From assembly GCF_022647325.1 (NCBI RefSeq), contig NZ_CP071405.1:806001-870000 (forward strand): 64,000 nucleotides of DNA, given 5' to 3'. The stretch is from Pantoea deleyi. Lineage in GTDB: Bacteria > Pseudomonadota > Gammaproteobacteria > Enterobacterales > Enterobacteriaceae. A program made the position numbers and the translations under genes. Below the pieces are notes generated by a model. That model had not been told where the DNA came from and ran no database searches. It saw nothing but the letters and a program-made list of their open reading frames with translations. Shown here piece after piece: positions 1 through 8,473 of this stretch (the first letter of the stretch is position 1; every line of letters starts with the position of its first letter).

Positions 1-428
1 TCAGCGATATCAGCCTGCGCCAGGGCGTCGTCCGCGTCATCGGTAAAGGGGATAAGGAGCGCCTGGTGCCTTTAGGTGAAGAAGCGGTTTACTGGCTGGA
101 GCAATATATGGAACATGGTCGTCCGTGGCTGCTTAATGGCCAGACGCTGGACGTGATGTTTCCCAGCAACCGGGCGCAGCAGATGACGCGGCAGACCTTC
201 TGGCACCGCATCAAGCATTACGCCACGCTGGCGGGCATCGACAGCGAAAAGTTATCGCCGCATGTGATGCGCCATGCCTTTGCGACCCATCTGCTGAACC
301 ACGGCGCCGATCTGCGTGTCGTACAGATGCTGCTGGGACACAGCGATCTCTCTACTACCCAGATTTATACGCACGTTGCGACTGAACGCCTGCGTCAGTT
401 GCATCAACAACACCATCCGCGGGCCTGA
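1..428 (+). CDS. xerD: Tyrosine recombinase XerD, C-terminal part (5' end outside window)
   Basis: Site-specific tyrosine recombinase that, with XerC, resolves chromosome dimers at dif in the FtsK-controlled reaction at the septum. The window opens inside the gene. The open frame runs from base 3 without a start and covers roughly the last 141 residues, matching the catalytic domain of E. coli XerD almost residue for residue. Visible catalytic elements are the Lys in GKGDKER, the HVMRH box (His and Arg), the LLGHSDL His and the nucleophile Tyr in TTQIYTH. dsbC follows after 21 bases, as in E. coli. The catalytic part looks intact; the N-terminal DNA-binding domain cannot be judged. Confidence 0.96.
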   Translation, partial: SDISLRQGVVRVIGKGDKERLVPLGEEAVYWLEQYMEHGRPWLLNGQTLDVMFPSNRAQQMTRQTFWHRIKHYATLAGIDSEKLSPHVMRHAFATHLLNHGADLRVVQMLLGHSDLSTTQIYTHVATERLRQLHQQHHPRA

Positions 429-449
429 ACCGCGGCGATAAGGACAAAA

Positions 450-1163
450 ATGAACAAGCATTTTGCGATGCTGGCCCTGTTAGCCAGCGCCTTTTCCGGT
501 CTGGCCCATGCCGATGACAGCGCCATTCAGCAATCACTTAAAAAACTCGGTCTGAACCAGACTGAAATCAGCCCGTCGCCGCTGCCCGGTTTCAAAACCG
601 TGCTTTCGGAAAGCGGCGTGCTCTACGTCACCGATGACGGCAAGCATATGATTCAGGGCCCGCTCTATGACGTCAGCGGCAAACAGCCGGTCAACGTCAC
701 AAACCAGCTGCTGGACAAAAAGGTAGAGGCGCTGGTGCCGGAAATGATCGTTTATAAAGCGCCGAAAGAGCAGCATGTGATTACGGTCTTTACCGACATC
801 ACCTGCGGCTACTGCCACAAGCTGCACGAGCAGATGGCCGACTACAACGCGCTGGGCATTACCGTGCGCTACCTGGCGTTCCCGCGTGAAGGTCTGAACG
901 GTCAGATTGAACCGGCGATGAAGGCGATCTGGTGCAGCGCTGACCGCAACAAGGCGTTCGATGAGGCGATGAAAGGCAATGCGCCGAAGATGGCCGCCCC
1001 GGACAGCTGCAAAATCGACATTGCGCAGCACTACAAACTGGGTGTGCTGTTTGGCATCCAGGGCACCCCGGCGATGCTCACGGACACCGGCATGATGATC
1101 CCAGGCTATCAGTCGCCGCAGGAGCTGAAGCAGGTGCTCGACAATCAGAAGCGTGGTGGGTAA
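450..1163 (+). CDS. dsbC: Thiol:disulfide interchange protein DsbC
   Basis: Periplasmic homodimeric disulfide isomerase that reshuffles wrong disulfides and is kept reduced by DsbD. The 237-residue product starts with a typical signal peptide (residues 1 to about 21, ending AHA). An N-terminal dimerisation domain comes next, then a thioredoxin fold with the active site C119-G-Y-C122 and the cis-proline loop GIQGTPAML. Two further Cys in the C-terminal part match the structural disulfide of the family. Length is essentially that of E. coli DsbC (236). The gene lies between xerD and recJ, and recJ begins 3 bases after its stop, so the two are probably co-transcribed. Confidence 0.97.
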   Translation: MNKHFAMLALLASAFSGLAHADDSAIQQSLKKLGLNQTEISPSPLPGFKTVLSESGVLYVTDDGKHMIQGPLYDVSGKQPVNVTNQLLDKKVEALVPEMIVYKAPKEQHVITVFTDITCGYCHKLHEQMADYNALGITVRYLAFPREGLNGQIEPAMKAIWCSADRNKAFDEAMKGNAPKMAAPDSCKIDIAQHYKLGVLFGIQGTPAMLTDTGMMIPGYQSPQELKQVLDNQKRGG

Positions 1164-1166
1164 TCG

Positions 1167-2903
1167 GTGGTAAAACAGGACGTGGAACTCCGTCGCCGTG
1201 AGGTGACGGTCGACGATGCGCTACCGGCAAGCCTGCCGCCGCTGCTGAAACGACTCTATCTGCAACGCGGCGTGCGTGACGCCGCGGAGCTGGAGCGTGG
1301 CGCCAGAAATCTGCTGCCGTTTCAGTCCCTGAGCGGCATCGATAACGCGGTGGCACTGCTGCATGAGGCGCTGCTGGATGGACGCCGCATTATGGTGGTG
1401 GGCGACTTCGATGCCGATGGCGCAACCAGTACCGCGCTGACGGTGATGGCGCTGCGCAGCATGGGCGGCAGCAATGTGCAGTATCTGGTGCCCAACCGTT
1501 TTGAAGATGGCTATGGCCTCAGCCCGGAAGTGGTTGAGCAGGCGCGCGCGCGCGGTGCCGCGATGATCCTGACGGTCGACAATGGCATCTCCTCTCACGC
1601 CGGGGTTGAGTGCGCGCATCAGTACGGCATTCCGGTTCTGATTACCGACCACCATCTGCCGGGCGAAACGCTGCCCGCCGCCGAGGCGATCGTCAATCCC
1701 AATCTGCCTGACTGCGACTTCCCCTCGCGCGCCCTCGCCGGCGTGGGCGTCGCCTTCTATCTGATGCTGGCTCTGCGCGCCCACTTACGCACCCTGGGCT
1801 GGTTTGGTGCCACCCGCGCGGAACCTAATCTGGCGGAGATGCTGGATCTGGTGGCGCTCGGTACGGTCGCCGATGTGGTGCCGCTTGACGTGAATAACCG
1901 CATTCTGGTGTGGCAGGGACTCAGCCGGATTCGGGCCGGGAAATGCCGGCCCGGCATCCGCGCGCTGCTGGAGATTGCTAATCGCGATGCCCGCCAGTTA
2001 GCGGCCAGCGATCTCGGGTTTGCGCTGGGACCCCGGCTCAACGCTGCCGGCCGCCTTGACGACATGTCGGTGGGCGTGGCGCTGTTGATGACGGACGATC
2101 TCAGCCAGGCGCGGATGCTGGCCAGCGAGCTGGATGCGCTTAACCAGACCCGGAAAGAGATCGAGCAGGGGATGCAGAGCGAAGCGCTGGCGCTGTGTCA
2201 GGCGCTGGAGCGTGAACAGCGCGATCTGCCGCTGGGTCTGGCCTTCTATCATCCCGAATGGCATCAGGGCGTGGTGGGGATCCTCGCGTCACGCCTGAAA
2301 GAGCGTTTTCACCGCCCGGTGATCGCCTTTGCGCCAGCGGGCGATGGTACGCTGAAAGGCTCGGGCCGTTCGATTGCCGGTCTGCACCTGCGCGATGCGC
2401 TGGAGCGTCTGGATACGCTGAACCCTGGCCTGATGCTGAAGTTTGGCGGTCATGCGATGGCGGCAGGCCTCTCGCTGGAGACCGAACGCTACGAGGAGTT
2501 TCGTCAGCGCTTTGCCGAACTGGTGGGCGAGTGGCTGGATGGCGAATCCCTGCAGGGCATTATCTGGTCAGATGGCGCGCTGCAGCCGCAGGAGTTCTCG
2601 CTGCAGACGGCGGAGATGCTGCGTGAAGCCGGTCCCTGGGGCCAGGCCTTCCCGGAACCGGCGTTCGACGGCAAATTTAAGCTGCTGCAGCAGCGGCTGG
2701 TGGGCGAGCGGCATCTCAAAGTGATGGTCGAGCCGCTGGATGGCGGGCCGCTAATCGACGGTATCGCCTTTAACGTCGATACCACGCTGTGGCCCGACAG
2801 CAGCGTCCGCCAGGTCGAACTCGCCTATAAGCTGGATATCAATGAGTATCGCGGCAACCGCTCGGTGCAGCTGATCATCGATCATCTCCGGCCGCTGAAC
2901 TGA
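1167..2903 (+). CDS. recJ: Single-stranded-DNA exonuclease RecJ
   Basis: A 5'-to-3' single-strand exonuclease of the DHH phosphoesterase family, used in RecF-pathway recombination, mismatch repair and base excision repair. The 578-residue product has the metal-binding motifs GDFDADG (residues 79-85) and DHH (161-163), and a DHHA1-type GGHAMAAG motif near residue 425, as in E. coli RecJ (577). The start is a GTG at 1167, 3 bases after the dsbC stop; translational coupling with dsbC is likely because no strong independent ribosome site is seen. A perfect GC-rich inverted repeat follows its stop, which suggests that transcription partly ends before prfB. Confidence 0.97.
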   Translation: MVKQDVELRRREVTVDDALPASLPPLLKRLYLQRGVRDAAELERGARNLLPFQSLSGIDNAVALLHEALLDGRRIMVVGDFDADGATSTALTVMALRSMGGSNVQYLVPNRFEDGYGLSPEVVEQARARGAAMILTVDNGISSHAGVECAHQYGIPVLITDHHLPGETLPAAEAIVNPNLPDCDFPSRALAGVGVAFYLMLALRAHLRTLGWFGATRAEPNLAEMLDLVALGTVADVVPLDVNNRILVWQGLSRIRAGKCRPGIRALLEIANRDARQLAASDLGFALGPRLNAAGRLDDMSVGVALLMTDDLSQARMLASELDALNQTRKEIEQGMQSEALALCQALEREQRDLPLGLAFYHPEWHQGVVGILASRLKERFHRPVIAFAPAGDGTLKGSGRSIAGLHLRDALERLDTLNPGLMLKFGGHAMAAGLSLETERYEEFRQRFAELVGEWLDGESLQGIIWSDGALQPQEFSLQTAEMLREAGPWGQAFPEPAFDGKFKLLQQRLVGERHLKVMVEPLDGGPLIDGIAFNVDTTLWPDSSVRQVELAYKLDINEYRGNRSVQLIIDHLRPLN

Positions 2904-2908
2904 GTCTG

Positions 2909-2947
2909 CCGGACGCGCGTCAGCGGAAATCGCCGACGCGCGTCCGG
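2909..2947 (+). terminator. GC-rich inverted repeat after recJ
   Basis: Arms of 13 bp (CCGGACGCGCGTC at 2909-2921 and its perfect complement at 2935-2947) separated by 13 bases, starting 6 bases after the recJ stop. The loop itself contains a short GCG/CGC pairing. No clean T-tract follows, so intrinsic termination is uncertain. It could instead be an mRNA 3'-end stabiliser. Confidence 0.5.
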
Positions 2948-3130
2948 CCGGTTACCCTCTCTTAGCCGCCGCGAATAGCAGCAGGGCATCATTATTGGGT
3001 GCCAGATGGGACAGGTCACGCCACCCCCCGCATCAGCCCGCTGTCTCAGCGCTACAATCTGCCGACAGTTTCGGGTAAACTTGGACGTTAATTTTCCTGT
3101 CCCATCGAACATAAGAAAGACGCCAAAGCC

Positions 3131-4229
3131 ATGTTTGAAATCAACCCGGTCAAAAACCGTATTCAGGACCTCAGTGAGCGCAGCGACGTTCTTCGGGGGT
3201 ATCTTTGACTACGATGCCAAGAAAGAACGCCTCGAAGAAGTAAACGCGGAGCTGGAACAGCCCGATGTCTGGAACGAGCCTGAGCGAGCGCAGGCGCTGG
3301 GCAAAGAGCGCTCCTCGCTGGAAGCGATCGTACAGACGCTGGAGCAGATGTCTCAGGGTCTGGAAGATGTGCAGGGCCTGCTTGAGCTGGCCGTTGAAGC
3401 GGAAGATGAAGAGACCTTCAACGAAGCCGTGGCCGAGCTGGATGTTCTCGAGAGCAAGCTGGGCGAGCTGGAATTCCGCCGCATGTTCTCCGGCCAGTAT
3501 GACAGCGCCGACTGCTATATCGATCTGCAGGCCGGTTCCGGCGGCACCGAAGCGCAGGACTGGGCCAGCATGCTGATGCGTATGTATCTGCGCTGGGCAG
3601 AAGCCAAAGGCTTCAAAACCGAAATTATCGAAGAGTCTGAAGGTGAAGTCGCGGGCATCAAATCTGTGACCATTCGCGTATCAGGCGACTACGCCTTTGG
3701 CTGGTTACGGACCGAAACGGGCGTGCATCGCCTGGTGCGTAAGAGCCCGTTCGACTCCGGCGGCCGTCGTCACACCTCCTTCAGTTCCGCCTTTATCTAT
3801 CCGGAAGTGGATGACGATATCGACATCGACATCAACCCGGCCGACCTGCGCATTGACGTTTACCGCGCCTCCGGTGCGGGTGGTCAGCACGTTAACCGGA
3901 CAGAATCTGCGGTGCGTATTACCCATATTCCAACCGGCACCGTAACCCAGTGTCAGAACGATCGCTCTCAGCACAAGAATAAAGATCAGGCGATGAAGCA
4001 GATGAAAGCGAAGCTGTACGAGCTTGAGATGCAGAAGAAAAATGCTGAGAAACAGGCGCTGGAGGACAACAAGTCCGACATCGGTTGGGGAAGTCAGATC
4101 CGTTCTTACGTTCTCGATGATGCACGCATCAAAGATCTGCGCACCGGCGTAGAAACACGTAACACCCAGGCGGTGCTGGACGGCGATCTGGATCGATTCA
4201 TTGAAGCTAGTTTAAAAGCAGGGTTATAA
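3131..4229 (+). CDS. prfB: Peptide chain release factor 2 (programmed +1 frameshift)
   Basis: RF2 recognises UGA and UAA stop codons and triggers peptide release. Translation starts at ATG 3131 ([12 protein letters not shown]). Codon 26 is an in-frame TGA (3206-3208), and the rest of the protein lies in the +1 frame from GAC at 3207, giving 365 residues after the shift, the E. coli length. The anticodon-like SPF motif (RKSPFDSGG) and the catalytic GGQ (SGAGGQHVN) are both present. The residue corresponding to E. coli K-12 RF2 Thr246 is Ala here (YRASGAGGQ), the usual form in other bacteria. A single open frame starting at 3006 is an artefact that skips the true start. lysS follows after 9 bases, as in the E. 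coli prfB-lysS operon. Confidence 0.96.
3194..3209 (+). promoter_or_regulatory. prfB programmed +1 frameshift site
   Basis: The site reads CGGGGG TAT CTT TGA C. The ribosome slips from CTT to TTT at the poorly decoded UGA and continues with GAC, so low RF2 raises RF2 synthesis. In E. coli the internal Shine-Dalgarno-like element is AGGGGG with the same spacing and the same CUU UGA C. Here its first base is C (3194), which removes one potential A-U pair with the 16S anti-SD. The slippery codon, stop codon and following C are identical. Confidence 0.93.
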
Positions 4230-4238
4230 GGAACCGAC

Positions 4239-5759
4239 ATGTCTGAACAAGAACCGCAGAGCGCAGATGCCGCCGTAGAGTTAAATAACGAACTGAAAAC
4301 GCGTCGCGAAAAGCTGAGCGCACTGCGTGCAAACGGTGTGGCGTTCCCTAACGATTTCCGTCGCGACAGCCTCTCTGGTCAGCTGCATGAGCGTTACGAC
4401 GAGAAGAGCAACGAAGAGCTGGAAGATCTCGGGATCGAAGTCAGCGTTGCCGGGCGCATGATGACCCGTCGTATCATGGGGAAAGCCTCTTTCGTGACCC
4501 TGCAGGATGTCGGTGGCCGCATTCAGCTCTACGTTGCCCGTGACGATCTGGCGGAAGGTATCTACAACGAGCAGTTCAAGAAGTGGGACCTCGGCGATAT
4601 TCTCGGCGCACGCGGCAAACTGTTCAAAACCAAAACCGGCGAACTGTCGATTCACTGTTCTGAACTGCGTCTGCTGACCAAAGCCCTTCGTCCGCTGCCA
4701 GACAAGTTCCACGGCCTGGCCGATCAGGAAACCCGTTATCGTCAGCGTTACCTCGATCTCATCGCCAACGATGAATCGCGCAACACCTTCAAAATTCGTT
4801 CGCAGATCATGGCGGGTATCCGTCAGTTCATGGTGGGCCGCGACTTTATGGAAGTGGAAACCCCGATGATGCAGGTGATCCCGGGCGGCGCGTCTGCGCG
4901 TCCTTTCATCACCCATCACAACGCGCTGGATATCGATATGTATCTGCGTATTGCACCGGAGCTTTACCTGAAGCGTCTGGTGGTGGGCGGATTCGATCGC
5001 GTGTTCGAGATCAACCGTAACTTCCGTAACGAAGGCATTTCGCCGCGCCATAACCCTGAGTTCACCATGATGGAACTCTATATGGCCTACGCGGATTACA
5101 AAGATCTGATCGAACTGACCGAAAGTCTGTTCCGTACCCTGGCGCAGGATGTACTGGGCAGCACGGTCGTGCCTTACGGCGAGCAGGAGTTTGACTTCGG
5201 TAAGCCGTTTGAAAAACTGACCATGCGCGAAGCGATTAAGAAATATCGTCCGGAAACGGACCTGGCCGATCTGGACGATTTCGACAAAGCGGTAGCGATT
5301 GCTGAGTCACTGCATATCAAAGTCGAGAAGAGCTGGGGCCTGGGCCGCGTCGTCACGGAGATCTTCGAAGAGACGGCAGAAGCGCATCTGATCCAGCCGA
5401 CCTTCATCACCGAGTATCCGGCGGAGGTCTCTCCGCTGGCGCGTCGTAACGATGTGAACCCTGAAATCACCGATCGCTTTGAGTTCTTTATTGGGGGCCG
5501 CGAAATCGGTAACGGCTTCTCCGAGCTGAACGATGCCGAAGATCAGGCGGAACGTTTCCTGCAGCAGGTGAATGCCAAAGATGCGGGTGACGACGAAGCG
5601 ATGTTCTACGACGAAGACTATGTGACCGCGCTGGAACATGGTCTGCCGCCAACGGCGGGTCTGGGGATCGGGATTGACCGCATGGTGATGCTGTTTACCA
5701 ACAGCCACACCATCCGCGACGTGATCCTGTTCCCTGCACTGCGTCCGGGCAGCAAGTAA
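4239..5759 (+). CDS. lysS: Lysyl-tRNA synthetase (class II)
   Basis: Cytosolic class IIb synthetase that charges tRNA-Lys; active as a homodimer. The 506-residue product has an N-terminal OB-fold anticodon-binding domain (roughly residues 60-150), then the class II catalytic core with motif 1 (FMEVETPMM), motif 2 ([14 protein letters not shown]) and motif 3 ([12 protein letters not shown]) near the C-terminus. It is close to E. coli LysS (505) over its full length. The ATG at 4239 has AAGGA 5-6 bases upstream. It is the last gene of the recJ-prfB-lysS cluster, and a strong intrinsic terminator follows at 5776. Confidence 0.97.
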   Translation: MSEQEPQSADAAVELNNELKTRREKLSALRANGVAFPNDFRRDSLSGQLHERYDEKSNEELEDLGIEVSVAGRMMTRRIMGKASFVTLQDVGGRIQLYVARDDLAEGIYNEQFKKWDLGDILGARGKLFKTKTGELSIHCSELRLLTKALRPLPDKFHGLADQETRYRQRYLDLIANDESRNTFKIRSQIMAGIRQFMVGRDFMEVETPMMQVIPGGASARPFITHHNALDIDMYLRIAPELYLKRLVVGGFDRVFEINRNFRNEGISPRHNPEFTMMELYMAYADYKDLIELTESLFRTLAQDVLGSTVVPYGEQEFDFGKPFEKLTMREAIKKYRPETDLADLDDFDKAVAIAESLHIKVEKSWGLGRVVTEIFEETAEAHLIQPTFITEYPAEVSPLARRNDVNPEITDRFEFFIGGREIGNGFSELNDAEDQAERFLQQVNAKDAGDDEAMFYDEDYVTALEHGLPPTAGLGIGIDRMVMLFTNSHTIRDVILFPALRPGSK

Positions 5760-5775
5760 TCGTTAAGCGTCAGCT

Positions 5776-5802
5776 AAAGGCCGGGTTTTCCGGCCTTTTT
5801 TA
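5776..5802 (+). terminator. Intrinsic terminator of the prfB-lysS operon
   Basis: A perfect 9-bp stem AAAGGCCGG/CCGGCCTTT with a GTTTT loop, running into a T-tract. It starts 16 bases after the lysS stop. Confidence 0.92.
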
Positions 5803-5829
5803 TGTCTGTGGTGTGTCCCGGCACGCCTG

Positions 5830-6371
5830 ATGCTGTCTCCTCTGCCTGCGCACATCTCTCAATCCGGAGCAACGATAACGACGCAACGCCCTGACGCTAT
5901 GCGTCACTGGCAAACGCGGGAGGGCGAAGAGCGCGAACATTATGCCGACAGCGATGCGCGCATGTCGGTTGGTGCGTCACTGGGGAAATTGCTGGGGTCA
6001 ATCCGCCCGGGCATTCACCACGAAAGGCTTTTGCCCGGACGGCGCAAATCTTATCTCCATGCGGAGCGCGCGGAAGAGGCGTTCATCTTCGTGCCTGACG
6101 GTTATCCTGACGCCTGGATCAACGGCGAACTGCATTCGCTGTCGCCGGATGATGTGATGGCCTTTCCTGCGGGCAGAGGCATCTGCCACACCTTTATTCA
6201 TAACAGCGAGCATGAGGCCCGCTTCTGAGTGGCAGGTGAACTCCCAACCCTGAGAATCAGATTACTTATCCTCTGAACCCGGATTACGAAGCAACGCGTA
6301 AAGACAGGTGGCTCAATCCCCCTGAACCGTCAATGGGCAACCCTCCCGGCTTGCCTGACAAAAAATCTTAA
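5830..6371 (+). pseudogene. Cupin-domain protein gene broken by a nonsense codon and a frameshift
   Basis: The open part (5830-6228) encodes a cupin barrel half with HHERLLPGRR, AERAEEAF and FPAGRGICHTFIHNS, resembling small metal-binding cupin proteins of unknown substrate. It stops at TGA 6226-6228 just after HEARF, where relatives continue with a conserved strand. The missing tail is still present. The frame reads VAGELPT to about 6249; then, shifted by one base (a single-base deletion near 6250-6252), it reads ENQITYPLNPDYEATRKDRW and continues to GLPDKKS and a TAA at 6369-6371. That tail (YPLNP...RKDRW...GLPD) is typical of this cupin family. TTA to TGA would explain the first lesion. 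The 5' end is uncertain: ATG 5830 has no clear ribosome site, and ATG 5899 is an alternative. The tail overlaps the 3' end of the convergent protease gene by 4 bases. Confidence 0.75.
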
Positions 6372-6994
6372 GATTTCAGGGTCTCTTTCAGCCAGGTCTG
6401 AAACCGCGAATAGGGCACATAGAGGGCAACATCTTTATATAACGTCTTACCGGTAGCGTTGTCGTCGATGTTATTGCTGTAGCCAATAATCACGCCCGCC
6501 AGCGTATCATCAGAGGCGTTATACACCGCGCCGCCCGACATCCCCTTTACCACGCCCGCATTCGCCGCGACCACCACGCAGGCGGGTTTGTTCCAGCTGT
6601 TCGCCAGGGTGGTATTGATCAGGTTCTGACCGCTGGAGCTGACCGGCATGGCTGAGATAAAACTGTAGCCGTAAAGATTAATCCGGTCCCCGATGTGGCT
6701 GTTACGAAAGCTGGGGGGCAGATTCATTTCGCTGTTTTTGTGGTAAACCACCGCCAGATCGCACTCCGGATGCCAGGCCTTGACCCGGTAAAGTGAGAAT
6801 TTCGCGACGTGTGCAGCGGTCAGGCTGTACTCCGGCGTCAGCGGAATGGTGGTGCCGAGCGTGCCTAAACCCAGAATGGTGGGAATGCCGGTCACGGTCA
6901 TATCGACCCGTTTTTCCGCTTCCCGACTGTACTCATAATGACCGACCGAGCAACCTGTTAAGCCAAAAACCATCAAGGCTATGAGTCGTTGCAT
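6368..6994 (-). CDS. Trypsin-like (S1/chymotrypsin-fold) serine protease, predicted lipoprotein
   Basis: A predicted secreted lipoprotein of 208 residues. The N-terminal segment ends in the lipobox LTGC (Cys15), so it is probably lipid-anchored. The catalytic triad can be read as His62 (TAAHVA), Asp79 (CDLAVV) and Ser153 (KGMSGGAV, a variant of GNSGG). An oxyanion-type GMSGGA motif and a C-terminal VPYSRFQTWL strand/helix fit a compact chymotrypsin-fold peptidase. No PDZ domain or propeptide is obvious. The substrate is unknown. It is transcribed away from the MFS gene, and its 3' end abuts a decayed cupin gene, so this is an accessory patch rather than conserved backbone. Confidence is high for fold and lipidation, low for role. 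Confidence 0.8.
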   Translation of the reverse strand: MQRLIALMVFGLTGCSVGHYEYSREAEKRVDMTVTGIPTILGLGTLGTTIPLTPEYSLTAAHVAKFSLYRVKAWHPECDLAVVYHKNSEMNLPPSFRNSHIGDRINLYGYSFISAMPVSSSGQNLINTTLANSWNKPACVVVAANAGVVKGMSGGAVYNASDDTLAGVIIGYSNNIDDNATGKTLYKDVALYVPYSRFQTWLKETLKS

Positions 6995-7309
6995 TCTCTC
7001 TCCCTGCGTCAGTAGTGGATGACATCACCTGGCATTTACTAAGAGATATATCGGCAAGGTTGCGGATTAATTAATAAGTTCCGCACTAAAAAGCGTAATC
7101 GCTCAGTGAAAAATCACAACCTGACCCGGCCTGCCGGTGCCGCAGACGGACGGGATTATTGCCGTCCAGGCAATAATCCTTTGCTGCGGGCAGGCTATGT
7201 CGCGCTGCGGGGCTATGCTGTAATACGCCGTGTGACGCAGATCAAATATTGCGCGTCGCGGCGCTGCGCGGCTGCGCGGTTCACCTGCAAATAAGACCGG
7301 GAGAGTGTT
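6995..7309. other. Divergent intergenic region between the protease and MFS genes
   Basis: 315 bases without a convincing gene. It must hold the promoters of both flanking genes. The only clear structure is the perfect inverted repeat at 7153-7179. A 62-codon frame at 7106 has no ribosome site and no recognisable content. Confidence 0.6.
7153..7179. repeat. Perfect 11-bp inverted repeat, possible operator
   Basis: GGATTATTGCC, a 5-base spacer GTCCA, then GGCAATAATCC. It lies about 130 bases upstream of the MFS start and 160 bases upstream of the protease start. The size and symmetry fit a dimeric repressor operator (TetR or MarR type), but no such regulator gene is adjacent. A stem-loop in RNA is the alternative. 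Confidence 0.5.
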
Positions 7310-8473
7310 ATGCCTGTAGCATTACTGGCGCTGGCGTTGAGTGCGTTCGCCATCGGAACCACGGAGTTTGTCATTATGGGATTGCTGCCGGAGGTGGCAC
7401 GCGACCTTCAGGTGTCGATTCCATCGGCGGGCTGGCTGATCAGCGGCTATGCGCTGGGCGTGGCGATCGGTGCACCGATTATGGCGCTGCTGACCGCGCG
7501 ACTGCCGCGTAAAAAAACGCTGATTCTGCTGATGGTGATCTTTATCATCGGCAACCTGCTGTGCGCGCTGGCTTATAACTATCATCTGCTGATGCTGGCC
7601 CGGATCGTTACCGCGCTCTGTCACGGCGCGTTCTTTGGTATTGGCGCGGTGGTTGCCGCCAGTCTGGTGCCTGCCGATCGTCAGGCATCCGCTGTGGCGC
7701 TGATGTTCACCGGCCTGACCTTAGCCAATGTGCTCGGCGTTCCGCTGGGCACCAGCTTCGGACAGATGTTTGGCTGGCGGGCCACCTTCTGGGGCGTGGC
7801 GGTGATCGGCGTGCTGGCCTTTATCGCCCTGATCGTGAGTCTGCCGCAGAACAGACAGGAAAAACCGGTTCACCTGGCGAGCGAAATCGGTGCGCTGGCT
7901 AACGGCAAACTGTGGCTCTCATTGCTGATGACGGTGTTCTTTGCCGCAGCGATGTTCGCGCTGTTCAGCTACATTGCGCCGCTGCTGTCAGAGGTGACCG
8001 GCATCAGCGGTCGCGGCGTGAGCTGGACGCTGTTCCTGATTGGCGCGGGCCTGACGGTCGGCAACATTCTCGGCGGCCGGCTGGCTGACTGGAAAGTCTC
8101 TTTTAGCCTGATCCTCAGCTTCTCACTGATCGCCCTCTTCTCGCTGCTGTTCAGCTGGACCAGCCATGCGCTGTGGCTGGCCGAGATCACGCTGTTCCTG
8201 TGGGCGATGGCCACCTTTGCCACCGTGCCGGGGCTGCAGATCAACGTGGTGCGCCACGGTAAAGAGGCGCCTAATCTGGTGTCTACCCTGAACATTGCGG
8301 CGTTTAACGTCGGCAATGCGCTGGGCGCCTGGGCAGGCGGTGCAGTGATTGGCGAAGGGTTTGGTCTGACGGCGGTGCCGGTTGCCGCGGCTGCGCTGGC
8401 CGTTATCGGTCTGCTGGTCTGTCTGATCACTTTCCGCAAATCGGGATGCGCGGCCGTCAGGGCCCGCGCTTAA
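7310..8473 (+). CDS. MFS transporter of the DHA1 (AraJ/YdhP-like) family
   Basis: Inner-membrane proton-coupled exporter of the 12-TM drug:H+ antiporter type, 387 residues. The N-terminus (ALSAFAIGTTEFVIMGLLPEVA) and the segment around residues 100-140 (RIVTALCHGAFFGIGAVVAASLVP, then MFTGLTLANVLGVPLGT) are signature sequences of the AraJ/YdhP/sugar-efflux-like subgroup. A basic loop RLPRKK lies between TM2 and TM3. The start at 7310 has GGGAGAG upstream at good spacing. The gene is convergent with lysR and overlaps its end by 4 bases. Substrate cannot be inferred: relatives export drugs, sugars or purine ribosides. The upstream inverted repeat may be its operator. Confidence 0.85.
   Translation: MPVALLALALSAFAIGTTEFVIMGLLPEVARDLQVSIPSAGWLISGYALGVAIGAPIMALLTARLPRKKTLILLMVIFIIGNLLCALAYNYHLLMLARIVTALCHGAFFGIGAVVAASLVPADRQASAVALMFTGLTLANVLGVPLGTSFGQMFGWRATFWGVAVIGVLAFIALIVSLPQNRQEKPVHLASEIGALANGKLWLSLLMTVFFAAAMFALFSYIAPLLSEVTGISGRGVSWTLFLIGAGLTVGNILGGRLADWKVSFSLILSFSLIALFSLLFSWTSHALWLAEITLFLWAMATFATVPGLQINVVRHGKEAPNLVSTLNIAAFNVGNALGAWAGGAVIGEGFGLTAVPVAAAALAVIGLLVCLITFRKSGCAAVRARA

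Noticed and set aside
3006..4229. Uninterrupted 407-codon frame covering prfB
   Set aside because: It starts in the upstream region and bypasses the true ATG at 3131. The real product uses the +1 frameshift at TGA 3206.
7106..7294. 62-codon frame upstream of the MFS gene
   Set aside because: Arg/Cys-rich, no ribosome site, and it spans the inverted repeat.
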